A stretch of 64,000 bases of DNA from Lagopus muta (Eukaryota; Chordata; Aves; Galliformes; Phasianidae), in the NCBI RefSeq assembly GCF_023343835.1, contig NC_064449.1, positions 1,302,001 to 1,366,000 on the forward strand, read 5' to 3'. Below the pieces are notes generated by a model. It was not told the origin of the DNA and did not search any database. It was given only the letters and a program-made list of their open reading frames with translations. Position numbers and translations under genes: made by a program. Shown here in pieces: positions 13,401 to 28,400 of the stretch; positions within the stretch are counted from its first letter, which is position 1; each line of letters opens with the position of its first letter.

Positions 13401-16400
13401 AGTTTTCTTTGAACAGAATGTGGTAGACTGTTAAGGGTTTTCATAAGTGGAGATCTAAGGGCATGCCTGCACTGTTAGCTATTTAGACCTAGTTAGCAGA
13501 TGCTGTGTGGAGCCTCTGCACCTCTCACAGGCAGGCTGGGAGTCGCCCCTGCCTTCTTCTCTTCGTGTTTTAACCTCAGAGGTTTCCACATTCTCTCATG
13601 TAATTACTGCCTCCTTTCCAATATACATTTTTTAATTTATTTTAAATAAATAAATAAATATTATTTATTTTCAATTAACAACTTCTGAGGTTCATCTGCT
13701 CCGAGTGCCTCAGTCGCTCTGGGTTAACACATCCCCTTTCAGGGTGTTGCCCAGCTGACTCAGATGGTACTTCTCCTTTATTTGAGCAGTGATGCTTAAT
13801 AAAGACAATAAGAAGCAAAAGAAGAATCACTGGTATCAGAGGTGCCAATGCATTCTGGTTCTGTTGAACTGAAAAGCTAAATGCACCAAGAGAACTTCCG
13901 TACAGCAGTCTTCATTCTGGAGGAGTCTCATGGGAGCTGCAGGTAGAACATTGCAGCATCTGCCGAGGAGGTGGACCTTTTGGTTTAAGGCACTATGAGC
14001 AAAACACAGGCAGGCAAGTAGTTCCTGCTCTGTAGTGACTTTCTTTGTTCTCTGAGATCATCTCCCACACCGCTTTCCTCTTGCTCAAAGGTGACCTGCA
14101 AATGAGTAGTTAAAAAACGGGCTTGCCACCCTTCGTAGCTTCATAATGATGTGTGAAACTAGCCCGAAAGGCTTGAAAATACTTCTCTGCACTTTGAAAA
14201 ACTTGATGTCAACTCTTGTCTAATTTGTTTTTTTCTTGCTGTAGGGCTTGTGGGCTATTCTCTAGGAATTTATTAGCTCTTGCATCTTAATTCAGTGTGC
14301 AGACCTGAGGAAACCAAAATATTAATTAGTAATGAAAATGAATAAAAGTTAACAAACCAGCGTGTTAAACAGCCTGGATAAACCCCCTTCCTTATTTAAT
14401 TGCTTAAATTTCACTTGCATAATGTCACAGCTTTGATAGGTTTCTTCCTCCGCTCCTGGTGACAGAGAGCCTGGATGTCAAACAGAGCGGTAAGGAAGAA
14501 TGTAAACACTCTGGTCTTTTTCCTTCAACCTTCGCCAGCCCTTTTGTGTCCTCTTCACTCATTCCTGTTATTGTTAAGAAGTAATAAGTGTCAGGCCTTC
14601 TGTTTTCTCATGTGAGTCACCTTTAGAAGGGTTGAAAGCAGGATGACATCACGAGTTCCCAGGGGTCAGATGACAAACCACGGGAGTTAGGTAAGGTTGT
14701 GTGAAGTGACAGCCACACTGGCTTCTCAGTCATCTTGTGGGGAAAAAGGGCCTTTCAGGTGAAACTAATAGTGGAAGCCTGATACTGAATCTTTGTGACA
14801 ACTCCCTTTGCCAGCCTGTCCCATCATTCAGCTATTGGTTTACCTGCAGGTCTTATCGCTGCAGTAAGCCCTGCTGTGCACATAGTGATGCCCACTCACA
14901 CCAGTTCTGTTGAAGTTTGTAAAGCCTTTTTTTCTGCTGATTCCACCCGCCTTTTTTGTCAGTTTCTTGATTGTTTCATTTTCACAGTTTTCATGACCAC
15001 CCAGCCTCAGTTGCCTGAAAGTTCAGGCAGTATTTTTCTTCCTGCTGTTTGCAGCGTGTTGCTGTTTGCATCCCTTCTGATATACAGGCAGATCAATTTA
15101 CATCATCTTCAAATGATGTTTTCTCTGTCTAAAACGGGAGACACTGTTCTATTTGTTGCACTACACAGTTGTATTTTATCAAATAATATGGCTGATGTGC
15201 CAGATCCTTCCCAAATTACATCATAGTTTCTCTTGAATTCTCCTGAAATAAAGCATTTTTCCCCTCTTGTGGCAGCAGCTGTAGGCAGTGTACACAGTAA
15301 GTGTCCTTGGTCAGAGCAGCTGGCTTTGTTAATGGACGTGGGCTGATGCAAGGCGCTGGAACCTTGATCTTAATGATGGGAGAGCCTTGGCCTTAAACAG
15401 GAAATTACTGGAGACAGTTTGGCTTTCTCTAGCTTCTTTTTAAAGCGTTCATTAAAGTGTTTTGCCTGCTGTATAACCCTTTGGCTTGTTTCTGTTCCCT
15501 TGGTATGATATTTGCATGCACTTAAAATTAATAAGAAAGTGAGGCGCGCAGAAGTACTTAGGATGGTGAAATGTTAATTTTGTTACAGATAACAGAAAAA
15601 TTGCATGCTATCTCGAGCAGCTTAACCCACTTCCTCGAGCTATGATTTCCTAAACAAGGCCATAAGAAGGAAGATACAGGCTTTTTCCCAGCTTAGTTTC
15701 TGTAAGCGTGGTCCACAGATGGACGTGGGCTGATGAACTGGAAAGTCAAGTTCCTGATAGGAGATTTTGGGAACTGATCATAGGGATGCTCAGAATGTAT
15801 TTCCTACACGTTAAGTCTGAAAGCATTTTCAGATCATTTTTGGTACAAGTTTTAGTCTTTTTTTTTTCCATAGCTGATCTCATACAGCTAGCAAATAATG
15901 TTTGTGTGGTATCACAGACGTTACCTTTCCACTTCATGTTCTTCTGCCACTGTTGTGATGGTTTCAAGTGCTCGTTTTAGTTTACCTCCATCTGTGTTTT
16001 TTTCTTGCATTTTCTGGTGCAGCTTTCTGCCGCTCCACGTAATAGCAGAAAAAATTATTTTCTATTCCACTTGTATTTCATTTTTGTCATCTTATATTCA
16101 TATTCCTTTCTGCAGTACGAAGTAGCTCTCTTTACTCCATCACAGCATTCCTTAACTGCTACCAGACTGCTTTTCCTGAATTCTTCTCTCAAGCAGTCCC
16201 TTAGCCAAGCTCTCTGCTGGTTTTATATGTAGTGATGAAATCAATATCTGTAAATAATTGTAAATGAGAACACATGAAGGCTGAGGAGCTTCTTACTCTT
16301 CCATCCTGCCTTTCTTGTGAGCTGTCTCTAGCTCTGGTAACTAAGTTAACTAAGTCAATCCTCCTCCCTCTCTTCAGAGAAGAGCTGTGGGCCTCAATGT

Positions 16401-19400
16401 TGATGGTAGTAGAATCTGTTCAGTAATTTCAGAGATCGTGTGTTGCATCTGAGGTATCTTGCAACTTCCAACATGTTTGATGAAGAGGACTTTGCAGTTG
16501 AAGGCTGTGAAAGATTACGTTCTTATGTGAGATGGAGCTTAAGGAGCAATTGGAACTCATTAACAAAAGCATTTGGACTTGGGTTCACATGCTCCATTGA
16601 ACCTTATTAAGCTTACTGAGGGGATCTGAGTAGGTACTTTAATTAACCATATGAAGATTAGTTGCTCTGGTGGAATAAGGGGGAAAGGTCTGAGGTGCTT
16701 GTTGCAGCAAGACGAGGCAAAATACTCATTATTTTACTTGCTTATCATCAGGCATCCGTTCAAACAGAGCCATAGCTAGAGAGTGTTACTTGAGCAAAAT
16801 TCCTACTGACTTCAATAAAATGCACTGACACTGTAAGGACTTCATAATAAGATCTTTTGAGTATTAACAGATGGTCACCGACTGCCTGAAACAAAGTTGT
16901 TGGATTTTTTTTTTGTTTTGCTTTGTTGATCACCGCAGGTATCTGGAAACTGAACAGACTTTGCCTTCTGGAAATCAAACCTGCCTGCGAAACAAAGGTT
17001 TTTCACTCCCCTTTTTTATTTTCTTGCCTCAAATCCTTTAGAGAAATTTTGAAAAACAGATACTGATTTGTGAAGTGCCTTATCAGAAGTCTTTGGTGTT
17101 TGGACCAGCTGAGTGCAGCGGGACTTGCCCGGCTCGCTGTGCTGCAGGCAGCCTGCAGAATGGGCCCTCACCACTGCCCTGTGCCAGCAGAGCCCCTGGC
17201 AGCCCGCTTGACCCATCCGCTTCAGTGCAGTTGTGCAGTGCCAGCAGTAAGTAGGCCGTGAAGGAAAGTGGTCTGCCTTTGTTGCTGCCGTGGACTGAAT
17301 GAGGAGCGTATCTACTGTTGTGAAAACGTTCCTGTTAACAGTTTTTCTTTTGTGTATTTGTCAGTTTATATATTAGTTGCAGTTGTACTTTGCACAAACA
17401 CTAATTAGACAGCCATCAACACTCAGGGCCAAAGGCTTACTAACAATGCAACTGTGATAGCAGTGTCTTAATTGGTTGAGTATAATTGTCATTAGGCAAC
17501 GATAAAGACATCTGGGGCTCTGGAGGGAGATCAGCACCCCCTCCTCCTCTTCCCCAAATTTGTTCTGGCTATTGCTATCCAACACAGTTGAGCTTTTTCA
17601 GATGAGACCCTGTGTTTTGACCGGTTTCCTGATGTTTTTCTCCTTGTGAAATCGTCTGCCTCTTCAGCACCACTTCATTAGAGTGGTGCCCAGCCTCCAG
17701 CTTTGCCTCCTCCCACATGTGCTCAGCACTTCACCACCTGCTTCCCAGCCATCGTGGGGCAGCAGCAGCTTTTAGCCTCCGTCTCCTTCGCCTTCACTCT
17801 TCTGCTTTCACTCATGTGAGAGGCTATGAGGAAGCTGTTCGTCTCATTATGGCATTACTGCCAGTAAAAGTGGTTGAAATGCTTTTGATTAGCAAGCAGA
17901 CGTTTTTATTATACTATGTAGATACCATATGAATTTAATTTTTTCAATTCCTTTGTACCACGTGCAATCCAGCTCTTGCTCCATTTCAGCAAGTTTATTT
18001 TATTCATCTGCAAAGCTTAACTTGAATTTGCAGGCTCACTTTTATGGTTGTGTAATTATCTGCCTAAGATAACAGTACTGGATTGCTGGGGAGAAGAAGA
18101 GAAAATAGCTAGAAAAATATAGCTCAGCCTCCTGCTGCTACTTCTCACATACATATTCTGAGATGTTTAGAAATGTGAGAACCACAGCAAAGTGAAATTC
18201 AGGTCTGTTGGAGAAGTTGAGTTACTTGCATGGGAGTCTTGGGAAAAGCAGTAGTTCAGTGCTGTTGAGTATTATAACAATGAATACGTGGTATTATTTA
18301 TATTAAGATAAGTGGCTTTTGTTTGTGTTTTTTCTCTCCAGCAGCTTCTCATAGCTATTGCAGCAAAAAAATCAGTGACTCGGTGAGCTTGGAGTATTCT
18401 GGTGTCCTGAAACAGAAGACCTAAATCTGGGAATCTTTCATTTGGTAGCGAGTAATCAGGGAAAATTTTCATGGCAAAAAAAAGATTGTTGTGGTAGGAA
18501 ATGAATAGAAATACAGAAATTATGTAGGAGTAGTTTCTGTGCAATGCAGCAGTTTTCTTTTCCCTAGCCATCTATATTGATATGGCAGATTTGCCAATTA
18601 TCTGCAATAAAGTAGCCTTTTTATTTTTTTACAGCAAGGCATTGCTTTAATAGTTTAAAAGCCTTTTGTTGTGGTTACAAATTGAAAGTGTGTTGCTCTT
18701 TACAACAGCATTAAAAGCAGGGAGTTGAACCATTAAATTTTTTAGTTCTGAATTGGATTCATCTGTATTTGAAACTCTTCCAGTTCAGTTCTGGTACAGG
18801 CCCAGTGGTGCTGGAAACAGGCATGTGGCAGTGCTGGAAAGCAGAGTGAGAGATAGTTTATGTCTCCCATTTCTCCATTTTGACTCCATGCCCAAACCTG
18901 GACCTCTTCTTGGGTTTCCAGCGTGATCTTGGAACATCTCTGCAAATCCATTAGGTTTGTCGCACTGGACTGAGATGCTGTCATGCTGTGCTGGGAAGGA
19001 CATGAGTGAAATGGGGTGGGAGGGGTATGGAGGGAAGCTGCCTTACTGCCCTCCTCCCTGCTCTTCCTGATGGACCTGTGGCACTTGTGTCAGCTTGCAC
19101 TGCGCTTCTGGGATGCCTGGACAGCAACGTGCAAAGGCTGGTTCTCCTGGCACATGGGGCTCTCCATTCTGATGGACTCTGTAGGCCAGGTTGATGGTTG
19201 GATTTGATGATCTTGAAAGTCTTCTCCAACCTAGATGGTTCTGTGATTCTCTGTCATCACAGATAAGAAATGGGTGTTGTTACTGCAGTCTCCTTACATG
19301 TCACTCTGTAGTATCTGAGTAAACTCATTAGGGCATTCCTGAGGTACGCCTACAAAGCTCTGCTGTTAACAAATCCTTGCTGAGGGTGGGAGAGCACAGC

Positions 19401-22400
19401 TTTGTGGTGCCAAAGTGAAAGCTCTTCATTGTGCATCTCTCAGTCACTGATGAGGGAGGGAGCGGGGCCTGCAACAGGTAGATGTGATTATCTGTCCTGA
19501 ATACTTTTGTTATTGTGTGTTATCCCCAAAACTTGAAATTTATCTGAAACAAAAGCTTTTCAGTGTTGCAGACTGAAGATATTTCATGTAGACAAACCTG
19601 GACTGCTTGTTTAGTCCAAAATTAAAGTTTTTGCTTTGTTTTGTGGAAGCTTCTTTCTTGAATTGTTATTTTCAAGTAGTGCTGCTGTAAATGGGGAAGA
19701 AAAGCAAGGTTTATAGGAGGACTGGGACCTTATCTGCAGAAGGAGGAGGATGGAGAAGTGCTGTCTCTCCCATTTCTCTCATTTTCTTCTATTTAGTGGT
19801 GTGAAGCACTGGGAGAGAAGTTTTGTCACAAGGACTCGACTCTCTTCTGAGTTCAGTACGGAGAATTAATGTACATCTCTTTGCTTAGCAGTTCTCTGCC
19901 ACCTCCTCAGACACTCCAATTTGTTGTACAAAGTGGTACATTTTTACCAGAGGTGTTGGAAGTGATGCTCTGCTCCAGAGTACCTGCAGTACCGGTGTAT
20001 GGCACTGGGTCACCTGTCCAGCACCTTTGTTAAGCGCCTCCCTTCGCCTCCTTTGTTAACACATACTTTCTTATTGTCATCATAAATATGGGTTGTTCCT
20101 GCCCTGTGCACCTCTGGGGCTAAGAATCGCTGTTGAAATGATTTTCCCCCCCAAAAGCAGAATAGAACAAAGCTGGCAGAGCGGCAGCCTTCATTTCCAA
20201 CAGATCTGTGTTTCAGGTGTGACAGAGAAACACAGCTGAGACTGACTGTTGTCATAGTTCTGTTGAAACTTAATAACTGTAGATCTGCTCCAAATTGACC
20301 ATATTTTTGGTCAGACGTATAGGGAGTTACTTCTCAATCATGCCTGCAAGATGCTGGACTTTTTTTTTTCAATTAATAGTACACTGTGGCGCAGCAGAGG
20401 TGACACAGAACAGTTCTTGTGTTGTTGTGTTACAGCCTTCCTCCCGTTACATGTATTCAGTGTCATTTGAGAAGCTGATTCCTATTTTTTTTCTCCTTTG
20501 CAAACTGTAGTGTGTCTGGTGTTAGCAAAACATCAGAAAAACTACAGTGTAAGAGAGTCTTGTGCGAGGAAGGGAGCACTGCTCTAATTCTAAAGACAGC
20601 ACTTAATCCTGTGAATAAATTAATTAGTCTTCAGAGATGTAGGCAACTCGGATGTGTTGATGAGGCATTAGGAAGCGTATTTCTCTACAGGGCGGCAGGT
20701 TGGATGGATGGATGTGTGTGAATGCTTGTACGTGTGTACATAAATACTCTGATTAAACAGCCTTTCTCTGGCACCACCACAACGTTTTTAAAGACCAGAA
20801 GGAAACAGATTGGAGTTTTGCTGTGATGTAACTGACACTCATTGCTGATAAGTTTATTTTTCCTGGAGCCCTGCTCCTCTTGCATTTTATCTGTAAAGCT
20901 AGCCCCGATAGTTGGTAACCCATGGTAGCCCAGTGGTGTCCCCAAAGCCCCAGCTTGCCTGTGTTAGTAGACTTGCTGCTGCATTCAGTAAATGGGAATA
21001 AAATGAACAAAGTTGGTGGGATTTGATGTGGGGAGAATCCGTCCAGGAACTGTGAACGGCATCGAGTTTTCAGACCTTCTCATTCTCGCTCTGTTCCCTT
21101 GCAGCTACCTCTTTTCAGATGTTTTTGGAACGAATAAAAGCTTTCTTTTCCAGATACACATCGGGGGAAGTGAGGTTGTGGGACACGCGCACCTGGGACT
21201 ACACAGCCCCCATCCTGGAACCAGTGCAGGGTCCTGGTGATGCTGGACCTCAGCCACATGTCTCCTTTGTGAGGATAAACAGCTCTCTGGCTGTAGCAGC
21301 TTACGAGGATGGTAAGTAACCACAACTCTCCTCCCTATTTAGGGGAGGAAAAAAAAAAAAAGCTTTATAAAAATGAAGCAGCTGTGCTCAGCTTTTTGTG
21401 TGCCCGTAATCCTGTATATACACACACGCACACTCTTGCTTTTATGTGAGAAAGTTGGCCAATAACCCTAAATGCATTAGGAGGCATTGGAACATAGCAC
21501 CCATTAAAACTGATGTTTAATTCCTACTGGAACTGCTACACAAAGCTTGAGTGCCAGGCTGAAGTCCAGCCAAACTATCTTAAGCAAATAACTTGTTTTG
21601 CTATAAAAAATATTAAATATTCTTCCACTGCCATTCTCCTCTGTCCAAAACTCCCTGAGGGTACTGTGAGGCTTTGTAATGGGAATAGTGGTAAACTTGC
21701 ATGTCTGATGAGGCTGCGTGCTCCCTTGTGCATCCGTGTGCTACGCAGGGACGTAGCTGAAGTATTGGTTTGCATTATTGACTTTCATACTTTGACATAG
21801 AGAAATGAAAACTGTGCCCTAATAGTTAATGAAACTAATGAAATCCTGCTTTATACACATTGTTTTAAATGTGCTTAAATATAATGGCTGTCAAGAGCCA
21901 GGGACCAACTATGCATCTACTGGACATGGGAATAGCAATTAAAAAACCTGGGTTTGAACAGTGCTTGACACTTGGGGTCCTAAGTTGAAGAACCCAGGCA
22001 GGACTCAGCTCCTGGCAGCTTTCTTTAGACTGTGTGATTTGGTACTTAAACTTCTCCTCGAGTGTGAATAAAGAGGATTTTTTTGACTGTTTCTTTTTAA
22101 GTTAAGGAGTGCTGTATGTGTATCATCTCTGATCCTGGCACTTTGTGTGTGGAAGCAAAGCCAGAGATGGGATGTCCAAAACAAAATAGCTAATCCTTTT
22201 ATTTTATAAGTAAATTATATGCTTTGTATCTGAAAGTAAGTGTTAAAAATGATGCACATTTTTAGTGGTTTTTCTAATCTGGATTGTGCTGTTTCCATTT
22301 TCCGTGGCTAAAAATTAATAGGCAACGTTTTATGACAACAGTGAGCCTGGTATTACAAAACATGACTGCTATTTACTCAAGTCATAGGAAATTATAACAG

Positions 22401-25400
22401 TGATGGTTTTAACTGTTGACTTTTTTGTCCAGTGTGCCAAACAGTGAATATACCAGAGGCTCTTTTGTTTGCTTTCTAGTCTCCCACTGACTAATCTAAT
22501 AATCTTTCCAGGTTTTTTTCCTGTCAGATTCCTTGTTGTCGGCCCTGCGTGTGCTGTGACTGCACTAGTTTGCATAAAGCTCAGCGTCGTATTCTTTTGG
22601 GTGGAAATTTTAATGGGCTCTGTGATATGGCAGTTACTCTGATTTGAGAATCCTGGTCAGAATAGATTAGTTTCTATGTGAACAGGGAATTATAAATACT
22701 GTTTTTAGAAATGTTTACCAACTCGAATCTGAAAGCACATATTTACAGTTTGATGGAGAGAATTATTTTAAACTTGGGAGGAGGGGATTGGGGGGGGGAT
22801 GACTTTGAAGATAATGTGTTTGATTGTTCTTTGTTGTACTCTTCCAGCTCCCTTTTCTCTTTGTTTGTAAGTTTGACTAACGGAGAGAAACCATCTGCTA
22901 GTGTTGGAGGTAGTGCTGTCAGGCAGAGAGAGTCTAGACTTCTCTGTCGAATCCCTGGCTAGCAGACTTGTGCAGATAACATCAGTTTCTCCCAGTTCAA
23001 CAGAGCTCACGCAGCGATGTCCTTGGCACCTGATCACAGGGAAGAGCTAACAGGCAGATCCTGCTCGCACCATGCCTGCCTCGCAGCGCTGCTCTGCGCT
23101 TCTGCAGGAGAGAGCACTTCCCAAGGCATGTGAGGTGCAGCGAGGAAAGGCTGTCTTACCAGGATGCCTGCATCCGAAGTGAATTGCATCTCTGTGATGG
23201 CACTAAAGAAAAATTGAATGGTGGCTTTCGGTGAATGTTTCCGACAGTGTCGGCCTCTGTGGAACAAGCTGCAAGGAGAGGGAAAGGAGGGGAAAAAAGT
23301 ACAGGGAGAAAATGAAGTTCCTTCTGCTCGTGCCAGTGCTCGGTGGGGGTACTGCATGTACACCTGGGGCAGTGGGACTTGGCAACTCGATCCACAGTTG
23401 TGATTTTTGAATTCCAACCCACTGGCCTCATATTTCTTCTGCCTTGTTTCCTATTGTCAGCACTGGCAGCCCTCCAGTTTGATTTTACCACTAATTGTGT
23501 TGCACGTTACCGAACTGAAATGAATCAAATCAAAATGCTTTTCCTGGAGCATTAGATAAAGCAGGCGAGGGTTCTGGGTAATGAGCAGATGCTGCTAATG
23601 CAGGGACAGTCGGGGCCTTGCCAGGACTCCATCTGCTCCATGCTTGCCTGCCTTTGGCTGTGAGCCACAGCTTTGGGAAGCAGCGGTCTACTTTAGCCAT
23701 CAGCCCTCCACCCTCCAGAGTCTCGTAGTTCGACTTGAAAACAAAGTGCTGCAACAAGAAAAGTGGTTGGGTGGTGGCTTTCTTGGTTTTAAATGCAGTG
23801 CTACATACTCATGTAGGCATGGCAGGGTGATGCAGCACTGCTCCTGTTCACAGCAGCTCTTTAAGACCTATGGGGAGAGTTGATGGCACTTCTCAAGTCG
23901 CACAGCAGCACCTTGGGGCAGAGAAGGGTGCTTTCTGCAAGGATTGGAAGTCGGCTCGCTTCTTGGCAGCCTTTAGGAGGCGAATTTTGGCAGTGCTTTC
24001 TGGGACAGGGAATCTGCTGTCTTGTCCATTCTGGTGCCCTTAGCACTGCTTGCAGGCGCTGTCCCTTCCGTGCCCTGCTTGCAGATGCAGAAGTGGAGTG
24101 ATGTGATGGGAGTCTTCCTCCAAGCACTATGGAGAGCTAGGCAAATCTACAGCAGGAGGCAGGCTGCCTCAAATTAAGGAAAGTTTTTGGGTTTGGGGGT
24201 TGTTTTTTTCTTTTGATTGAGGTTTCTTTGTTTGTTCTTTAAACAAAGCATGTATCTATAGGTGTACATTTACATTTATTATTTTATATACAGTGTACAG
24301 GTGCCCGTGGATTTGGCTCCATGGGGTGTGATTTCACCTCCAGGCCAGGGATGACTGCCTCCCAAGTCACGCAGCTGCTTTTGCAGGGTGCCGTTGTGCT
24401 CCCAGATATGAGGAGCTGTACTGGAGGCTGCCCCAATACTGAGGAATGACCCCAGCCCTCCTTTGTCACAGCAGGAGTGCATGCAGTGCTGCTGATGTTT
24501 GCTGGAATGGACTGCAGTATGTCAGCAGTGCGTTGTGTGAGGAATAATAGAGCCATGGTTAAATGTGTTACCCAAATATCCTGCAGCATAGTCAGCTGCG
24601 ATAACTGGACCTTTCCCCAGACCACATTTCAGCAGTATATTGGGTGAGTTACAAACCTACATCCTTTGTACAACCTGGGCTAAAGTGACAAATAGGAAGA
24701 CCAGTAATGTCAAGTGTCTGCAATTGTACCATTTTCAGCAGCCTCTTGCAATTAACTCATTTCCTGAGCCAAGACAAAGCTCTGCAAAGTCCAAATTCCA
24801 GGAGTTATTGTTGGAGTTCACTTAATATAAACACAGTTGCCATGCAGATTTCAGCCTGCTGTGAAATTATTACGTATAACTTTAATTTAATGGCTTTCAG
24901 TACTCAAAAAAAAAAAAAAAAAAAAAGGAAGAAGAAAGAAAACACACATGTGTTTGCAGCCTTAACTTCACCTTAGCAAAGATTTCTGCTTTGGGAATGA
25001 AGTACTAGAGAGTGCTGGAGACAGGAAGATAGACTATGTAAAGCAGTGATCTCATCTGCACTGGTAAATCTTAAGCCTAATTTTTCCTGTGTTGCCATAC
25101 TGATATCTTCAACTGTAATGGTGATATTTTTGTGCTATTGCACAAACGAGATTAACTGTTGCAAAGAGTTACATGCTAATAAATACATTTTGCTTTCTAT
25201 GCAATGAAAAGCAGAGTAGAGGATGCTGTTAAGTGGCGCTTCTAGAAGTAGTAGCAATTTTATCTCTTGATAAATACAGTGGAGTGTTTGCTTTTCCAGT
25301 GTAGTTGTTGTTCATGTTGGAGTAGTGGTTCATCCCAGTGAAATAAAGTGGTATTTCTCTTTGCATTCCATTTGCATTCTTTTCACTCCTTGTGTTGACT

Positions 25401-28400
25401 TGTGACCTTACAAGTCAGTTGCTCTTTGGTGGCGCTGAGGATATTTTCACACCATATTGTGCATCAGCTGCTGCAAACACCGTATTGTGAAGCTTTCAGG
25501 TGTTCTGGAAGAGATGACTGTTGAACATTTGGTGAAAAGCTGCATACCTGCCTTGAACAGACTGCATTATTGCACAGTGTGCTTGCTCTGTCCTCTCATT
25601 TGAGATGCAGTGGCAGTGGATTTGCTGCCTGCTTTGGGGAGCAGACCCCTAAATGCCAGCTCTCCCTACAGCTCTGTGTGCGTGCTGCGGGCCAGTGGTG
25701 TGTTGCTCAAAACCAGCTCAGTGGTTATTTACCTTTCAAGCAATTAACATAATTACCATTATGCTAAGAAGTAATTTTGGGAAGTTCTGCTCGCAGCCCT
25801 TACGACTCCATCGGGACAGTTTGAGTCGGGACTTATCTCTTTGATGGAAGCCTAATTGCAGTTTTGGCTTTGTGTGAACAAACAGAGGCAGCTAATTGTT
25901 TAGGCAAATAGCAGATTAATTTAAATATGCATCCCTAATAAAACAAAAATGGTCCCCATTATGGTGCACGTTCCCATGGCGAGGAATATAAATATTCAGT
26001 GGGAGTGCCATTAGACGGGGATCTTAAGGATTATCTGCATTATTTCACATTGGTAGCACTTTCCAGATACCAAATAATCTTTACAAAAGCAAACATAAAT
26101 CAATTTAAACTCATTTAGATACCATTTTGCTCTGTGCAGTTTCATTACCACACTCTTGCTTCACCTCCTCTGGGACACGGGAGGAGTGTTTGCAAACTGG
26201 CATTGGTGCCCGTCCGCAGCTGTCTGTCAGAGCTTTTATGTCTCCTTTTGAAGGAAGAGCTGTCATTAATCATTTCATCATTAATGGGCATGCTCACGTA
26301 GGAAGAAGGCTTCTCCTGCCCCACTCCTCTTGTCATGTCTGAAGATTGCTTCTCTGTTAATTCAGTGCAAAGGTGGCCTGGGAGTCTCCAATTCTGTCTG
26401 GCCCTTCTGCTCTGTAATACGCTCCTAATTGCTTCAGGTTGCTCTTATTCAGATTACTGCTTTAATGTACCATGCTTTTACATAGAGTATTGGTGATCTG
26501 TGCAAGGAAAATCTGCAATTGCAAATGCATTTTCTCTTGACTTGCACTCCTGTATTCTTTGAGGTTTGCATTCTTTGGCTTTCTGAAAGCTTTGAACTCT
26601 GTTTTCCAGAGTGTCACTGTTCAGAGTTTTGCTGCTGACTGTTAGGAATGGTGTTAATGTCTGTGGCCTGACTGCTGTGTGTCAGAGCTTCACGTTTTTC
26701 TTCCTCGCTGTGCTTGTGTTACTTCAGTGGAAGAAGAAGAATTTAGGAATCACAGCACCACAGAATCATGAAGGTCGGAAAAAACCTCAGAGATGATCAA
26801 GTCCAATCATCAGAGGTTTAGGTCCAGTCTTCTCCAAGTGTAGGAGAGAAGTCAAGCAGTCTTCCTCGAGGCAGATACCAGAGTTACCTGAAAACTAAGC
26901 TTGGGAATTGCAGAGAGCAGCACAGCCTCGAGCGCCTGTACCCATCATTTTGGGAAGTTCCTTCTGAACCTCTGTGCTGAAATTCTGGTCCCATGCTCTA
27001 GAGTCTCTTTCCCATATGCACACATACTGTTTTTGTTAGAACATTTATAAGCTTGCATCTTCAGCTGATCTTACAAGATTTCCTTGAATTCTCACGTGTG
27101 TTTGCTTTGTGTTTGTATGCAGGTACTGTGAGCGTTTGGAGCCTGATGGTGGGGCGCGAGCCAATCCATCGCTACCAGCATAACCAGAGGATACAGGCTT
27201 TAGCTCTGGGTTCCAAGGGTGCAACAGTAGCGACAGCATCTGGCTTAGAGGTCAAGGTGGAAAGCCCTGATGACAGGGGATTCTGGCAAACTACAGGAAC
27301 GTTCGAAATCCAGAAGTTGGTGAGTCTCCACACTGCCCAGCTTCATTCCAGGAGCTGGTGATCTACTAATTATTTTTGGTATGGTTAAGAGGCATCTTTT
27401 AAATCTTACAGGAGTGTTGTGTGAGCTGGATAACGGCACTATCAGATAGAGGCAGTGATTCTGTAGCAGGTTAATGGATGAACCTTTCATTATTGAGGAG
27501 CAAGGGTGCAGTGCTGGCTTAAGCTACAAGTGAAAATGAACAGAAGTCCATATGGTGCAGGAGGTTGGCTGTTATCAATTATTTTTTTTTTTGTCAACAT
27601 TAAGCTAAGTTGGCTCATCTTGTAAATCAGTTTTCTCGCATAGAGTTGGAGCTAAAACTCGAGGTCTCATTCCAGATGAATGCTATCTGATTAATTCTGA
27701 GGCAGGATATTGCAGACGAGCTAATAGTATCACTTGTGAAGCTGTAACTAGTTGTGCAGCTCCTTCAGGTTGCACCTTCTGTCACTGAACTTTTGTGGCT
27801 GTTTTAATTAAAAACCAAGAGCGATCCCATTCTCTGAAGTTTTATTATGGCTCAGTGTGTCAACCCTTTTTGAAATGGGGAAGGAATTGTGTAAGAAAAA
27901 AATGGAGCCTTGCAACTTTTCTTTTGCAGGAAATCAACTGCGCAGCTAATGGGTATGAAGTCAATTTAAACCATTCCTGATTCATCCCCTCTTTCAAATC
28001 TGCCAGTCCTACAGTACTTAAAAATAGACAAAATCCCCAAACGTTTGAAGAATGTTCCTAGTAACAGTGTTAAAACAACACTCTCTCCCTTGTAGTTGGA
28101 TCCATGCTGTCTGTAAGCTGTGTTCCATCACAGGAGCTAAATTTGCAGATATTCTGAAATAAAGTTGATGCTCAGACTTCATCTGAAAGTAATTTGTAAC
28201 TGGGATGATTCAAGATCACGGGTAACCTGTGCATCAGTAGCTTGTTAGTTTAACATATCGCAGCAGTGATTTGAAACAGTTTTTGTCTGCAATAAAAATG
28301 AAGTCTGCTCTTTTTAGGTGAACTTCCTTCATCTGGTTCCAGAGGTCTGGGACAGTCCGGTGGCAGTAGCAGCTGCAGAAGATGTTGTCTATCTGCTGAA

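Larger units (their letters stand above)
8636..21153 (+). other. FBXW8 intron 4 (12.5 kb)
   Basis: The longest intron in the window. It contains a TAAA microsatellite near 13643, a perfect 12-bp inverted repeat at 12899-12927, and a CR1 3' tail near 19190. No nested gene is evident: the longest frame, 14795-15226, has no homology that I recognise. Confidence 0.75.
21312..27122 (+). other. FBXW8 intron 5
   Basis: About 5.8 kb. It holds a 21-base A run at 24906-24926, a CR1 fragment near 26747, and an AT-rich block (25,840-26,120) with several TAAT motifs. No coding feature. Confidence 0.75.

Noticed and set aside
14795..15226. 143-codon plus-strand frame with hydrophobic stretches
   Set aside because: T-rich intron DNA commonly yields hydrophobic chance frames; no family features.
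24906..24926. A-run as the tail of a processed pseudogene
   Set aside because: No coding similarity in the bases before it and no flanking duplication that I could find.
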